Source of the DNA: Agriotes lineatus
Taxonomy: Eukaryota; Arthropoda; Insecta; Coleoptera; Elateridae
Length of the DNA: 64,000 bases
Direction of reading: 5' to 3'
Assembly: GCA_940337035.1 (NCBI GenBank)
Contig: OW679203.1
Coordinates: 79,251,061-79,315,060, forward strand
Both the position numbers and the translations under genes were made by a program. The notes under the pieces were generated by a model, which made no database searches, had not been told where the DNA came from, and was given only the letters and a program-made list of their open reading frames with translations. Positions 10,335 to 19,770 of the stretch are shown piece after piece (position 1 is the first letter of the stretch; every line of letters starts with the position of its first letter).

Positions 10335-11169
10335 TACCGCATATAGACCCCCCTCTTTCAATTATAAAACGTTTATTGACAATTTAGAAATATCGTTTAC
10401 ATTATGTGCATCAGTATCGGATGAAATATTTTGCTTGGGTGATTTAAATGTTAACATGTTGGATCTTTCACAATCAAATACTAAATACTTATCTGAATTT
10501 CTAGACTTATTGAATCTGCATCAGCATATCACATTCCCTACCAGAATTACACAAGATAAACAGTCCCTTATAGATGTCATAATATCTAGCAATCCGACAT
10601 TAGTGAAATCTTCTGGTGTCAAAGTGAATAATGAATCCGACCATGATTTGGTTTACTGCATTATTAATGTAAACTTCCCTAAGCAACCTCCAATAATGAA
10701 GACCTTCCGCGATTTTAAGTATTTTGATGATATCTCTTTCCAGAGGGATTTGCACTTGTTGCCCTTGCAAGAAATATATTTTACCACCAATATAAACGAC
10801 AAACTTGCTATATTAAACAGTAATTTAATAAAATTGTTCGATAAACATGCTCCTTGGAGGACAGTAAAAATTACTAAGGAGCCCGCTCCTTGGTTGACCG
10901 ACAATATCAATTTAATGATGAAGTTAAGAGACAAGGCAAAAAACAGATTCAAAAAGTCCAAAAGCCCGGGACACTGGGAATATTACAAATCCCTTAGAAA
11001 TCTGACCAATCAAAGTATAATTAACGAGAAAAAAGCGTATTATGCTCACAAATTTCAAGAGAAAAAATCAATTTGGAAGTGCCTTCAAACTCTAAATATT
11101 GGAAATAAAGTTAATTATCAAATTCCAGCTCACTTATCTAACGTAGAACAAATTAATAATAATTTTATT
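10335..11169 (+). pseudogene. LINE ORF2, endonuclease C-terminal part and linker
   Basis: Continues the frame broken at 4432, with AYRPPSFN, CLGDLNVNML, the SLIDVIISS motif and the catalytic SDHDLVYC. A charged linker follows (WLTDNINLMMKLRDKAKNRFKKSK and AYYAHKFQEKKSIWKCL), as is usual between endonuclease and RT in Jockey-superfamily LINEs. The frame leaves LINE sequence near 11169 and stops at 11218-11220 inside an inserted cassette. Confidence 0.85.
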
Positions 11170-11645
11170 GACTATTCAACTCACCCCCTTCAAGTTAACT
11201 ATTCACCAATCATAATTTAGTATTTATGTCATTTGCCACCAATCAGCGTAAAATTGTGCAACAATTCCGCTAGCGGAGTTTTAATGACAATTTTTTTCTC
11301 TTCCTGTGACATTTATTTAACTTCCTGTAAAATTAATCAAATATGATATTAGACATGTCAAATTTGACAAACAATTTATTTTACGTCAACAGATTTTTAT
11401 TTTCAAAGAGGACGTGATAAAATTGATTAATTACTAAGAAATGTCAATTTTGTTCGTTGAATAGTCCTTCAAATGCCGCTTGCAGCCGACGAATTGCATG
11501 AATTTTTGTCAAAGTGTTTATTCGTGTTTATTGCTTCAAAATTGGTCTCGTGCTGTCGCACTCGACCAATTTATGTCGAAGCAATAAACACTCATACACT
11601 TTGACAAAAATTTTCGGCAATTCGTCGACCGCTCGCGGTATTGTA
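11170..11645. mobile_element. Foldback cassette inserted in LINE ORF2
   Basis: Two adjoining inverted structures. The first runs from GACTATTCAAC (11170-11180) to its exact reverse complement GTTGAATAGTC (11456-11466). The second is a long near-perfect hairpin, about 11475-11640, with arms of about 80 bp closing around a short loop near 11556. The arms share CGACGAATTGC, TTTTTGTCAAAGTGT and GTTTATTGCTTC. LINE coding sequence flanks it on both sides. Whether this is one element or two is not clear, and I see no convincing target duplication. Confidence 0.6.
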
Positions 11646-13287
11646 TATGATAATATCCCAAAATTAGCAGTAGATAATAACATAAAAGATTACTATTTGA
11701 AAAACCAAACTACTAAAAACAATTTTGATTTTAAATTCACATCGGTAACAGAAGAAACAGTTAGCAAACTAATTAAGGATATAAAAAGTGATGCTGTTGG
11801 ATCTGACGGTATAAATTTGAAAATGATTGTTTTGTGTTTTCCCTTAATTATAAAATATTTAACGCACATAGTCAATGTCTGCCTAACAGAAAACGTATTT
11901 CCTGATTGTTGGAAACATGCTTTAGTTACCCCTCTTCCCAAAATTAATGATCCTCAACAGTATTCAGATTTAAGGCATCCTTCCTACCTTGTCAAAGCTA
12001 TTGGAAAAAATTATGAATAATCAAATAAGGGTCTACTTGACCACCTTTAATTTAATACCGGAAAGTCAGTCTGGTTTTAGGCCATCGCATAGTTGCACGA
12101 CTACGCTGCTAAGCATAACGGATGACATTCTACAAGCAACCGATCAAGGAGAGCTCACTATTCTTACTCTATTGGATTACAGCAAGGCATTTGATACTAT
12201 CAATCATGACTTGCTGTTATCTATACTTCATTACATCGGCTTTTCAACAAATGCAATATTACTACTTCAAAACTATTTTAGTAATAGAACCCAATGTGTG
12301 AAGATAGAATCTACAGTCTCTACATCTCGTCAAATAACACAAGGTGTGCCGCAGGGCTCTACTTTAGGACCCTTACTGTACACTATTTATACGTCAAATT
12401 TTCATAATTATATTAAATATTGTAAAATACATATGTACGCAGACGATACCCAAATATATAAATCATTTTATCCTTCTAATCTTAATATTGCACTTGAAGA
12501 GCTATCGCAAGATTTACATCTGTTGTTTGAAATGTCAACCAAACATGCTCTAACTTTAAATCCTTCTAAATCTTGTGTACTTCTGTTTGGGAGGGATGCA
12601 GATCGCATTAGTGTTCAGAATATCTTAACATTAACTATAGATAATGCTAATTTACCTGTAAACAATAGTACAAAGAATTTGGGAATTATTTTAGACAACA
12701 GTTTCAGATATAGAGAACATATCAATAAATGTATACAAAAAGCTTATACAAGCCTTAAATTATTGTATACTCATAAGAAATATTTAAACCAATCAACAAA
12801 AAAGATGCTGTGCGAAGCACTTGTACTGTCACATTTTTCATACTGCTCAGAATTGTATTCCTCTTGCCTCGACACCGATACTTCAAATAGAATACAGCGC
12901 GTTCAAAATTCTTGTTTGAGATTTATTTATGGTATACGTAAGTATGACCACATTTCACACAAGTTATCTGAAGCAAACTGGCTAAATATGGAAGACAGGC
13001 GTTTCCTTCGCACAGCATGCTTATATCATAAGATAATTTTCCTCAAAAAACCTCCTTATCTATATAACAAGATAAAATTTAGAACTGATGTGCATAATTT
13101 AAATTTGAGGTTCAAAGGCCTTATCACACCTCCTCAACATAAAACAACACTCTTTAAGAGATCATTTCAATATAATATAAGTAAAATTTTTAACAATCTG
13201 CCTGAAATGATAAAAGCCTCAACACCGCCGCTTTTTAAAAATCAACTGACGAAAATTTTGCACAAGGGCAATAAGTATGCAACATAA
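11646..13287 (+). pseudogene. LINE ORF2, reverse transcriptase and C-terminal part, frameshifted
   Basis: The first frame carries SVTEETVSKLIKDIKSDAVG, SDGINLKM and CWKHALVTPLPKINDP, the start of a Jockey-superfamily RT. Near 11973 a few bases are lost. The frame switches to ILPTLSKLLEKIM, giving a 432-codon open frame with ESQSGFRPSHSC, LLDYSKAFDTINHDLL, QGVPQGSTLGPLLY and YADDTQIY. In that frame YADD is at residues 150-153. The C-terminal region (RIQRVQNSCLRFIYG, FNNLPEMIK) is the usual tail of CR1/Jockey-type ORF2. The single frameshift and the upstream cassette disable it. Confidence 0.9.
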
Positions 13288-13646
13288 TCTGATGCTGTTT
13301 ACTAGTAATAATGTGAGATCGCGATTCGTTTGCTTCGAGTCCTATAAGCAGTATTATATTTCAGTTTTATTTTAAGTTGTTTTGTTTTGTGAACGTAATT
13401 CAGAATACTCCTTAAGTTAGGCACACATTTAAAACTTTCTTTACAAAACAGATTAAGGTCCAATTGAAAAACAGGGTATTACCTGAATTGCGCCTTATGA
13501 TTCCGGTGACGCTAAATAGAAAATTTTATTTCATTACTCTGTCCCGTATAATTTAGTATGTTCCATTTATGTTTATTTATTGTTGAAACTTACCTGTACT
13601 GTACTTACCGGAATAAAGGCTTTATTATTATTATTATTATTATAAA
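13288..13646 (+). other. LINE 3' UTR and (TTA)n tail
   Basis: AT-rich sequence after the ORF2 stop, ending in 'aataaaggc' and a perfect TTA tract at 13621-13643. Satellite sequence starts immediately after, so this is the LINE 3' terminus. Confidence 0.8.
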
Positions 13647-13925
13647 GAATAATAGAGTACATTATACAACAAAGGAAAATGTCAAAAACCGTACCAGATT
13701 GTAGAAAGAAGAATACAGGATGCTAAAAGCTATACCGAACAGTGAACAAAAGACGAGAGAAAGATAATGTTAGAAGAGCCTCGATAATGTAATATATTTG
13801 TTAAGGGATAGCAGTATAAAATACATTACACAATAAACAATGTTAAAAACCATATTGGATAGTGGAAGAAAAAACTGAGAGGGTTAATACTAGAAGAACA
13901 TTTAGAATGGAACTTAGGAAAAGCT
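13647..13925. repeat. Diverged ~120 bp satellite, block C
   Basis: Begins 'aagaataatagagtacattatac' in phase with the satellite unit and repeats 'caaaaaccgtaccagattg' and 'aaaccatattggatagtgg'. It ends near 13925 where an unrelated insertion starts. Confidence 0.65.
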
Positions 13926-14665
13926 CGATCTTTAAATTTATCACCAATAGAACTTCCCTCGAAGGCTAAATAGCTAGGGAATTCCAGATAAGTGGTAGTA
14001 AAGCACACACATATGCACCAGATGCATCAGAACAGCTGCGAAGGTCCCGTCCTTCCACAGAAGGCGGTTGAACCGCAGCTCGACACCCTTAATCACATGT
14101 ACATGTACACCAGGGCACACGAGAGGAACACCAAAGTATAGATGTCCAGCAAGCCACAAGCGGCTCAAATAATGTGAACGTATAACGTAGTCCCACGAGA
14201 AGTGGGGTTATATTACAAAATTACGGCCAACATAAAGCATCGACGTAGAGGAAAACGGCAGCAAATCTTGAAAGGTTTAGAAAGTGAAAGAACGGGTTAT
14301 AATTGGCTATGCAACCTACCCCAGGTGTATAACTCCAGCTCACCTTTGAGAGATACTTCGGCTTCCAGATACGCAGGTAAACTAATACGTTATAATGACG
14401 TGGAAATAAACTTATAACAAAGTCACTTTTTAACTAAATTTACATGATAGCGACTGGAAAGAAATTTCAGACTCTAATTTGCACGATGCGCGCAAAAACC
14501 ATTCCAATAAAAGCGGTTACTCAGCGGGCTTTAACTATTCAAAATTCGGGAAGCAAAATGCTACGAAAATTAGAAAGAGGATGCGCCGTTACGGTCGAGA
14601 CGAAACTCGCGGCGCGGCAAATTCGAAAATACCTAAACAACTAGGCGTAAGCTTTGACTTGTAAT
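13926..14665. other. Unidentified insertion within the satellite
   Basis: About 740 bp of more balanced composition interrupt the satellite, which resumes at about 14666. The right part holds a forward open frame, described separately. The right edge contains 'ttgtaataaaac', which could be a polyadenylation signal. No terminal repeats or target duplication are obvious. It may be a truncated retroelement or another retroposed sequence. Confidence 0.45.
14434..14664 (+). CDS. Unidentified short open frame, basic protein tail
   Basis: Open from just after TAA at 14431-14433, with only an internal ATG at 14479, and ending at TAA 14662-14664. The C-terminal part is rich in Lys, Arg and Asn (NYSKFGKQNATKIRKRMRRYG) and ends LGVSFDL. 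Codon composition is more balanced than the surrounding satellite, so it could be the 3' end of a retroposed coding sequence. I recognise no family, and it may be chance. Confidence 0.25.
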   Translation, partial: LNLHDSDWKEISDSNLHDARKNHSNKSGYSAGFNYSKFGKQNATKIRKRMRRYGRDETRGAANSKIPKQLGVSFDL

Positions 14666-14806
14666 AAAACATTAATAGAGTATGTTTAGCAATAGATAAA
14701 ATACTAGAATACATTGTAGGAGAAATGGGAGGTTAAAAATCATATTGGATAATGGAAAGAAAACTACATTGTGTTAATGCTAAAACATATATAATAATGG
14801 AATTGA
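14666..14806. repeat. Diverged ~120 bp satellite, block D
   Basis: Shows 'taatagagtatgtttag', 'ctagaatacattgtagg' and 'aaaaatcatattggataatgg', the satellite landmarks. It is cut at 14807 by a MITE. Confidence 0.6.
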
Positions 14807-15359
14807 CAGGGTGTCCTGCGTTATGACGGTCATAGCTTAAGGGCATGTTGCTGAGGTAATTTTTTAAGTAAAATAATTTCTTAGGAACACATGCTCTAAG
14901 CTAAGTCGTAATGGAACTATAGTAATTTTAATTAAACAAAGAAGGTCAAAATCTTTATTTAATTTAATTTTAGGATTTGAAGACCGTATTACTACAGTAA
15001 ATGTTCAAAATGTCCACCTAATTCTTGCATATACAGTTGATCTCTCCTTACAATTGAAGAAAGGTTTTTTTCGAAAAGTTTTATGGTCATTTTGAATAGT
15101 TGCTGCAGCATCCATAACCTTAGCAATAAGCTCAATTTGGAGATAAGCTGGTTTTGACATGCACAATACTAAATTTTTAAAAACATTGCTAAAACGGGAT
15201 AAACAAAAAATTTACTATTCATTGTTAACATGATTTTACTTTCTTGAAATTAACTATTAGTACCTACGAATTTTGAAAATTTTCAATGCTTGTATTTTTG
15301 TTAATTTGACCTCAGCAACACACCCTTGAGCTACAGCCCTCATGCTGCGGGACACCCTG
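14807..15359. mobile_element. Deleted Tc1/IS630-type transposon (MITE) with ~55 bp TIRs
   Basis: The left end begins CAGGGTGTCCTGCGTTATGA and the reverse complement of the right end begins CAGGGTGTCCCGCAGCATGA. Similarity runs for about 55 bp, through 'tgttgctgaggt'. TA follows the right end but the left flank reads GA, possibly a mutated TA duplication. The interior keeps only the C-terminal end of a transposase on the reverse strand, so this is an internally deleted, non-autonomous copy. Confidence 0.8.
14990..15140 (-). pseudogene. Transposase C-terminal remnant (GGHFEHLL end)
   Basis: The reverse strand reads LIAKVMDAAATIQNDH, then (after a one-base change in an A run) NLSSIVRRDQLYMQ, ELGGHFEHLL and a stop at about 14998. 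A terminal GGHFEHLL is characteristic of one insect Tc1/mariner/IS630-type transposase group. No catalytic region remains. The remnant lies inside the matched inverted repeats and so identifies the parent family. Confidence 0.7.
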
Positions 15360-15566
15360 TATTTAACAAGTCATTGAGGATGCTGCTGCAATTGAAATAT
15401 GTCGCAAAGGGATTCTAAGGTTGAAGAGAGAGAGAGAGGTAGTTATTTCTAATAACAGAAGACCTACAAATGAAGCTGTCAACAAAAACAGAGTTAGCCA
15501 ATATTTAACATTTTCTGCTAGTAATAAAATATGAAAAACTTAGAACTTCTTTAGCTTGGACATATA
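15360..15566. other. Spacer between two MITEs
   Basis: Short A-rich spacer with a perfect (GA)n run near 15426-15437. The left edge, 'tatttaacaagtcattgagg', may be decayed satellite. No gene is visible. Confidence 0.4.
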
Positions 15567-15946
15567 CAGGGTGAGTCGGCAAAAACGGAACAAACTCCAG
15601 AAGTGTATTATACACGTGAAGATAATGTAAAAAACTCAAATGTTGTCATCCGATTTTCATTTGTTTTCAAGTTATAGCATTGCAAAAAAAACTATTTATG
15701 GAAAACTTAACTTAGTTTTTGTAAAAAAATCGACATTTTTGTTAATTTAAGACGTAATCATTTGCAAACAATCTAGAAATGCACGAGTTATTACAAAGGC
15801 TAAAATAAAAATAACGCGTATGGGGACTTTTTTATGACTCTGTATCTTGAAAACAAATGAAAATCGGATAACAACATTTGAGTTTTATTATTTTCACGTG
15901 TACAATACACCCCTGGAGTTTGGTCCGTTTCTCCTGACTCACTCTG
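15567..15946. mobile_element. 380 bp MITE with >100 bp terminal inverted repeats, TA duplication
   Basis: The left end is CAGGGTGAGTCGGCAAAAAC and the right end, reverse-complemented, is CAGAGTGAGTCAGGAGAAAC. The arms match for over 100 bp, through 'ttgtcatccgattttcattt'. TA precedes at 15565-15566 and follows at 15947-15948. There is no coding capacity. It fits a Tc1/mariner-type non-autonomous element. Confidence 0.85.
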
Positions 15947-15948
15947 TA

Positions 15949-17035
15949 TAGTTGATAGCTGACAAATTAAATCAATGGTTTGAAGGGAAAGAAGTCTGAA
16001 GTACTGCTTAAGTCAGAATAAAATTTATGAATTGTATGCAACTCATATATAATCGCATTTAGCTTTTCCATCATACTGCAATATATCTTACAATGTAATG
16101 CAATTTTGTGAAATTTGAAACTTTGTGGTGTTTCTGAGCCAATACTAACCAAAACTAAAACTACTTACCGAAGAAGGACACTGATACTCAAATATGCTCG
16201 TGAAAGCTCATTTAGGGGTGTGTTGACAACTACTTCGCTACAGAATACTCCGGTTAGGGACGGCGTTCCTGTTCTACTAAAATTTCTGTGAGAAGCACTT
16301 AACGGTGCACAGATGCATAATTGAACAGTGAGAGGAATATCATATTTCGGTCTACTCCAGCACTTACCTGTCTATTTGTTTCCCATCGTTTATGTTGTGA
16401 GAAGTTTCAGTTTAGACGCAAGTTGGCTACGCGAACTGCACGCGAGTGTTTGCTGCTTGGATGTTAGTTTCTTTGTAATTTGCAAAACAGTTGATGTATA
16501 TTTCGCTGGGTATCCTGTTGCTTAAATAATATTTGTTATATTTAGCTACAGGTTTAACCTGCAAATTAATTTGGAATTCTTCTCTACTTCTGGTAATTTT
16601 GTAGTTACTATTCCGTATATATGGCTTGGTTTACGAAGGGCAGTAGATACAATCAAAGACTACACATAAGGCGTGTTAAAACGTATCGCAATGAAGATGG
16701 TAGTCAGCGTGTGCTCCAAAACTTTCTTTGTCGAGCAGATGCTTAACGTGGCTCCTAATTTATGTATGCAACTCTTCCTAAGTTTACTTAAAAATCAAAT
16801 GTCAACTTTGATATTTAATTATTAACATAGTTGTATTCATAAATTAGGAACGACTTTTGTAACGTATCTGCGCTGACGTTACAAAAATGTAACATAATGG
16901 GAGAAATTATTCTTTAAATCCCCAGTTACATTGGGCCTCGAATAGCTTACACTTACATATTACCAATAAAACAATGTTTTTAATAAAGTATATCAAAATA
17001 TTAATTTACATAGTTCCAAATGTGGTTATATTCTC
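15949..17035. other. Unassigned AT-rich stretch with one short inverted repeat
   Basis: No gene recognised. A 21-base inverted repeat with a ~55 bp spacer (TCCTAATTTATGTATGCAAC near 16753 against its near-complement at 16829-16849) could form a hairpin or be a tiny MITE core. Confidence 0.45.
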
Positions 17036-17076
17036 CTGGGGGACGGTTAAACGCCTAAGGCCTGCTGCAACCCATG

Positions 17077-17145
17077 TCGCTCGTTTAGCTCGATTGGTGG
17101 CCTATAGGTGATGTCGCGAGCTTGGTTCCGCCTCCTGTGAAGGTT
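17077..17145 (+). repeat. tRNA-like (SINE-type) segment, degenerate
   Basis: TTTAGCTCGATTGGTGG resembles a tRNA D-arm/A-box and, 38 bases on, TTGGTTCCGCCTCC resembles the T-arm/B-box. Spacing fits a tRNA but the acceptor stem is absent. It may be a SINE head. Confidence 0.35.
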
Positions 17146-17494
17146 TTTGAAACGGCCAATCTTCTAATCCTACAAACAAAACAAACATTAGCGGTGTCAA
17201 TAACTGAGGTGTTGTCTTGAAACTAATTGATCGTTAGTTGGTGGTAGGAGTGCTCTAGTGTTCGTGAATTTCGAAGATGAGTTCACCTTTGTGCGGATTA
17301 TGCTATTATAATTTTGTAACGAGCGATTTCGGATTGGTTTCGGCGGCCGCTTCGTGAATTCGTGTTCACAGTAAAATTTTAGACATATACGGGGGCCGCT
17401 AGGAAATCGGATAACTCACGTAGTGTTTAACGCCCCAGACTTGTAGGTTTTGAGTTATAGCATACAGGGCGCCCGGAATATGCTACGGGAAAGA

Positions 17495-17527
17495 TGGACA
17501 CGTCACCTGAACTAGCACTGGTGTCCA
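17495..17527 (+). other. Hairpin 1 of a duplicated pair
   Basis: Stem TGGACAC (17495-17501) pairs with GTGTCCA (17521-17527) around the loop GTCACCTGAACTAGCACTG. A sister hairpin lies at 17666-17701. Confidence 0.6.
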
Positions 17528-17665
17528 AATTGGGGGATTAGGAAAAAACTTCTCAGTTGATCAGGCGCTAAGCTTTCACCAGGTCAAGACAGGAAGTTTG
17601 CGGACAGAAACCGAACTTGTCATAGACCATCGCAGAATTTCGCTCGGGGTTTCAGGAAAGGGTGA

Positions 17666-17701
17666 TTGTGCACGTCACCTGAACCAGCGCCTTGTGCACA
17701 A
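17666..17701 (+). other. Hairpin 2 of a duplicated pair, stem compensated
   Basis: Stem TTGTGCAC (17666-17673) pairs with GTGCACAA (17694-17701) around the loop GTCACCTGAACCAGCGCCTT. Compared with hairpin 1, two adjacent stem pairs changed together (G-C to T-A and A-T to G-C), so pairing is preserved while the loop is nearly the same. The surrounding 17240-17890 region is unusually CpG- and GC-rich for this window. Confidence 0.6.
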
Positions 17702-18540
17702 CCCAAGTTGGTTCTACAGGTTTATTAGAGGTTATTGATTAGGGCAGGCGGGCTCGAAGAGTTGTTTATTTTTCCCGGAGCGCGTGCTTTTATACGCTTT
17801 TGGGGCACGCGTTATCTGGATTTGAAGCTGGCAGATTCAAATAGTGGGGAAAACGGCTGCGTTAAAGACGCGTGCCGCAGAGCTGCGAACCAAGTGGTCC
17901 CCACCTAAATCGTGCACTAAAATAGCGAGCTAAATGTATCACGATGGCGACATGCAAAATTTTAAATGACTAAAATTATTTGTATGCCAAAACTTTGCCT
18001 CGGAGCTATTGCTATACTTTCAGTGCCTACTCAGTAACGAACGTTTCTTGACACAGCTTTAAAAACTACTAAGAACTGCAAGGTCTTCGAAAATAAACCT
18101 CCAGAAGCTTGAAGGTGGAGAGAGCAAAGACGGTTTAAAACTGATAATAAGCAAAATATTGCGAATGAAAATAGGAAGAAGTATAAACCCAAAATGACAA
18201 GATATAAAAACTGTCTTAGCGAAAGCCGGAACACCAAAATAGTCGACATTATAGATGAAACTATAAATTGTAGGGACCTGAATATAAATAACTAAAGAAC
18301 TAGAAAGGACATGAAAAAAATATCAACTACCAAACAACAGTAGATAAAGGTAAGGTGTATAGAAGTAGAAGATTTAGGTATTCGAAACCACACATAACCT
18401 GTATGAGAGTATTAAAGAAGGCTTAGAGAATCTCTCGTGGAAAATACAATATATTACAAAAAGAAGAAGAGGTAATTATAGTTCTTGAAGGAACAAAAAT
18501 TAAACAACCTTGAATTATTACGTTCATGAAATTTTTACAG
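17702..18540. other. Unassigned, GC-richer then A-rich
   Basis: 17702-17900 is GC/CpG-rich ('cccggagcgcgtgc', 'gacgcgtgccgcag'), then composition drops to A-rich. No coding frame, tRNA or terminal repeats can be supported. Confidence 0.4.
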
Positions 18541-18554
18541 ATCATGGCAACAGC

Positions 18555-18660
18555 AACAACATTACACCTCCAACGCCTAAAATCAAAAGTGCAAAAAGCG
18601 AGAGTGGAAAGACACTAGGTCTAGATGACATTTTAGATAAACTGTTAAAGAGAGGTACTT
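18555..18660 (+). pseudogene. Possible LINE reverse-transcriptase scrap
   Basis: One frame reads SESGKTLGLDDILDKLLKRG, like the GKAPGPDGIPAELLK segment that opens many LINE RT domains. Too short to be sure. Confidence 0.3.
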
Positions 18661-18879
18661 TTTGATAAATAGTGGAAGATCATCCGACAAGCTGTACCGA
18701 CAATCTGTAATCTCTAAAAACTAGTTAAAATTAATATTCGGGCCATTGCAAAAAAGAAAAACCCCAAATCGTTTACTGCTTGCAAAGTAATTCTTCTCAA
18801 TTTTCCTAAAGATTATTCAAAGACTGAGATACAGGGAAGGGAAAGAGGAACTCGAATATGTCAAGAACACAACAAGGCC

Positions 18880-19420
18880 GTCTACATCTTTCACCGCTGT
18901 CGTCTACTGTAATAATTATTTCTTCTGTCATGCATAATGTATTCCCACTCCTTTTTGTCGACGCTGCATATACATTCTTCAATTCTTGCATACTCACATT
19001 TCGGAATTTATTCTCTGCTAAAGTTTTGACGTCGTCTAATTTGAATGTTGTGTTATTTGCAGCAACATAGTTCTTTATTGACACCCAAATTTTCCCAATC
19101 GGGTTTAGTTCTGGTTGGTAAGAGGGTAATCCAAGGACTACGTGGGGCCACATTCCACTAATAACTTCTTCATCATATAACCTTTATGTGTAGGTTTATG
19201 TAATTTTCTTGGGTTTTGATGGATCATTTCATCGTGGCAATCGCCTTTCTTATAAGTCCTGATTTAAACATTAATACAAAATTTGGTATGAAACCCTTTT
19301 TACCTCTGACATGAAGAACAATCGATCGTTGTCCTTTACCGACAGGAAATTTTCAACAGGTGTTGGTGCCATCAGCCCAACATTTAGAACAGTATGGGAG
19401 CTATGCCTATCCTTAATAGT
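18880..19420 (-). pseudogene. Tc1/IS630-type (DDE) transposase, decayed
   Basis: On the reverse strand, from the right, come SKCWADGTN, a stop, GKGQRSIVLHVRGKKGFIP, then after a frameshift KKGDCHDEMIH and KKLLVECGPT with a stop. Next comes LGLPSYQPELNPIGKIWVSI followed by KNYVAANNTTFKLDDV. LPxYxPELNPIExxW is the block with the last catalytic acidic residue in IS630/Tc1 transposases; here the Glu after NPI is replaced by Gly. The usual VxDNAxYH block with the second Asp is missing, apparently deleted. Several stops and shifts make it a dead copy. No terminal repeats were found. Confidence 0.8.
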
Positions 19421-19539
19421 AATAATAATCTAGCAAGTTATGTAATATGTCATTTGGGTTGTCTGCTTCACTCTATTCGTTCGGTGTGCCAAGTATAGGT
19501 AGATATTATCAAACAAGCATAAGGTTCTCGAACGAAATG

Positions 19540-19770
19540 GGAAGATGGTAAATGAAGCATAAAGGTAATTCAATTGAGGCCAAGGATTCAGGAAAAAAAG
19601 ATCCCGAAAGATCTCGAACTAGGTGGAGAGATGATATTAGTAAAGTAGAACGAACACAATGGATGGGAACTACGGCAGATCGAAAAACATGGCGACAACT
19701 TCGAGAGGCGTATATCCAGAGATGGAATATTTAAACGCCGGGGATGATCATGATGACGATGGTGATGAAT
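19540..19770 (+). pseudogene. RTE-type LINE, C-terminal end of ORF2 and 3' tail
   Basis: Frame 19552-19734 reads RSRTRWRDDISKVERTQWMG, then TAADRKTWRQLREAYIQRW. This is the conserved ending (RPRTRWxDDIxKxAGxxWMxxAQDRxxWRxLxEAYVQQW) of RTE-type LINE proteins often mislabelled craniofacial development protein 2-like. The ATG-rich run after the stop ('gatgatcatgatgacgatgg') is the usual short-repeat RTE tail. Everything upstream is missing, so it is a strongly 5'-truncated copy. Confidence 0.8.

Larger units (their letters stand above)
3558..13646 (+). mobile_element. CR1/Jockey-superfamily LINE, 5'-truncated, carrying nested insertions
   Basis: This composite contains the end of ORF1, a split ORF2 (endonuclease then reverse transcriptase), a 3' UTR and a terminal (TTA)n tract. 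Without the hAT element and the ~475 bp foldback cassette the LINE itself is about 3.7 kb. It sits in the satellite: the array stops at about 3557 with 'gaacaat' and restarts at about 13647 with 'gaataat', which may be a decayed target duplication. Clade-level placement (CR1, L2, Kiri and similar) is uncertain. Frameshifts and insertions make it inactive. Confidence 0.85.
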
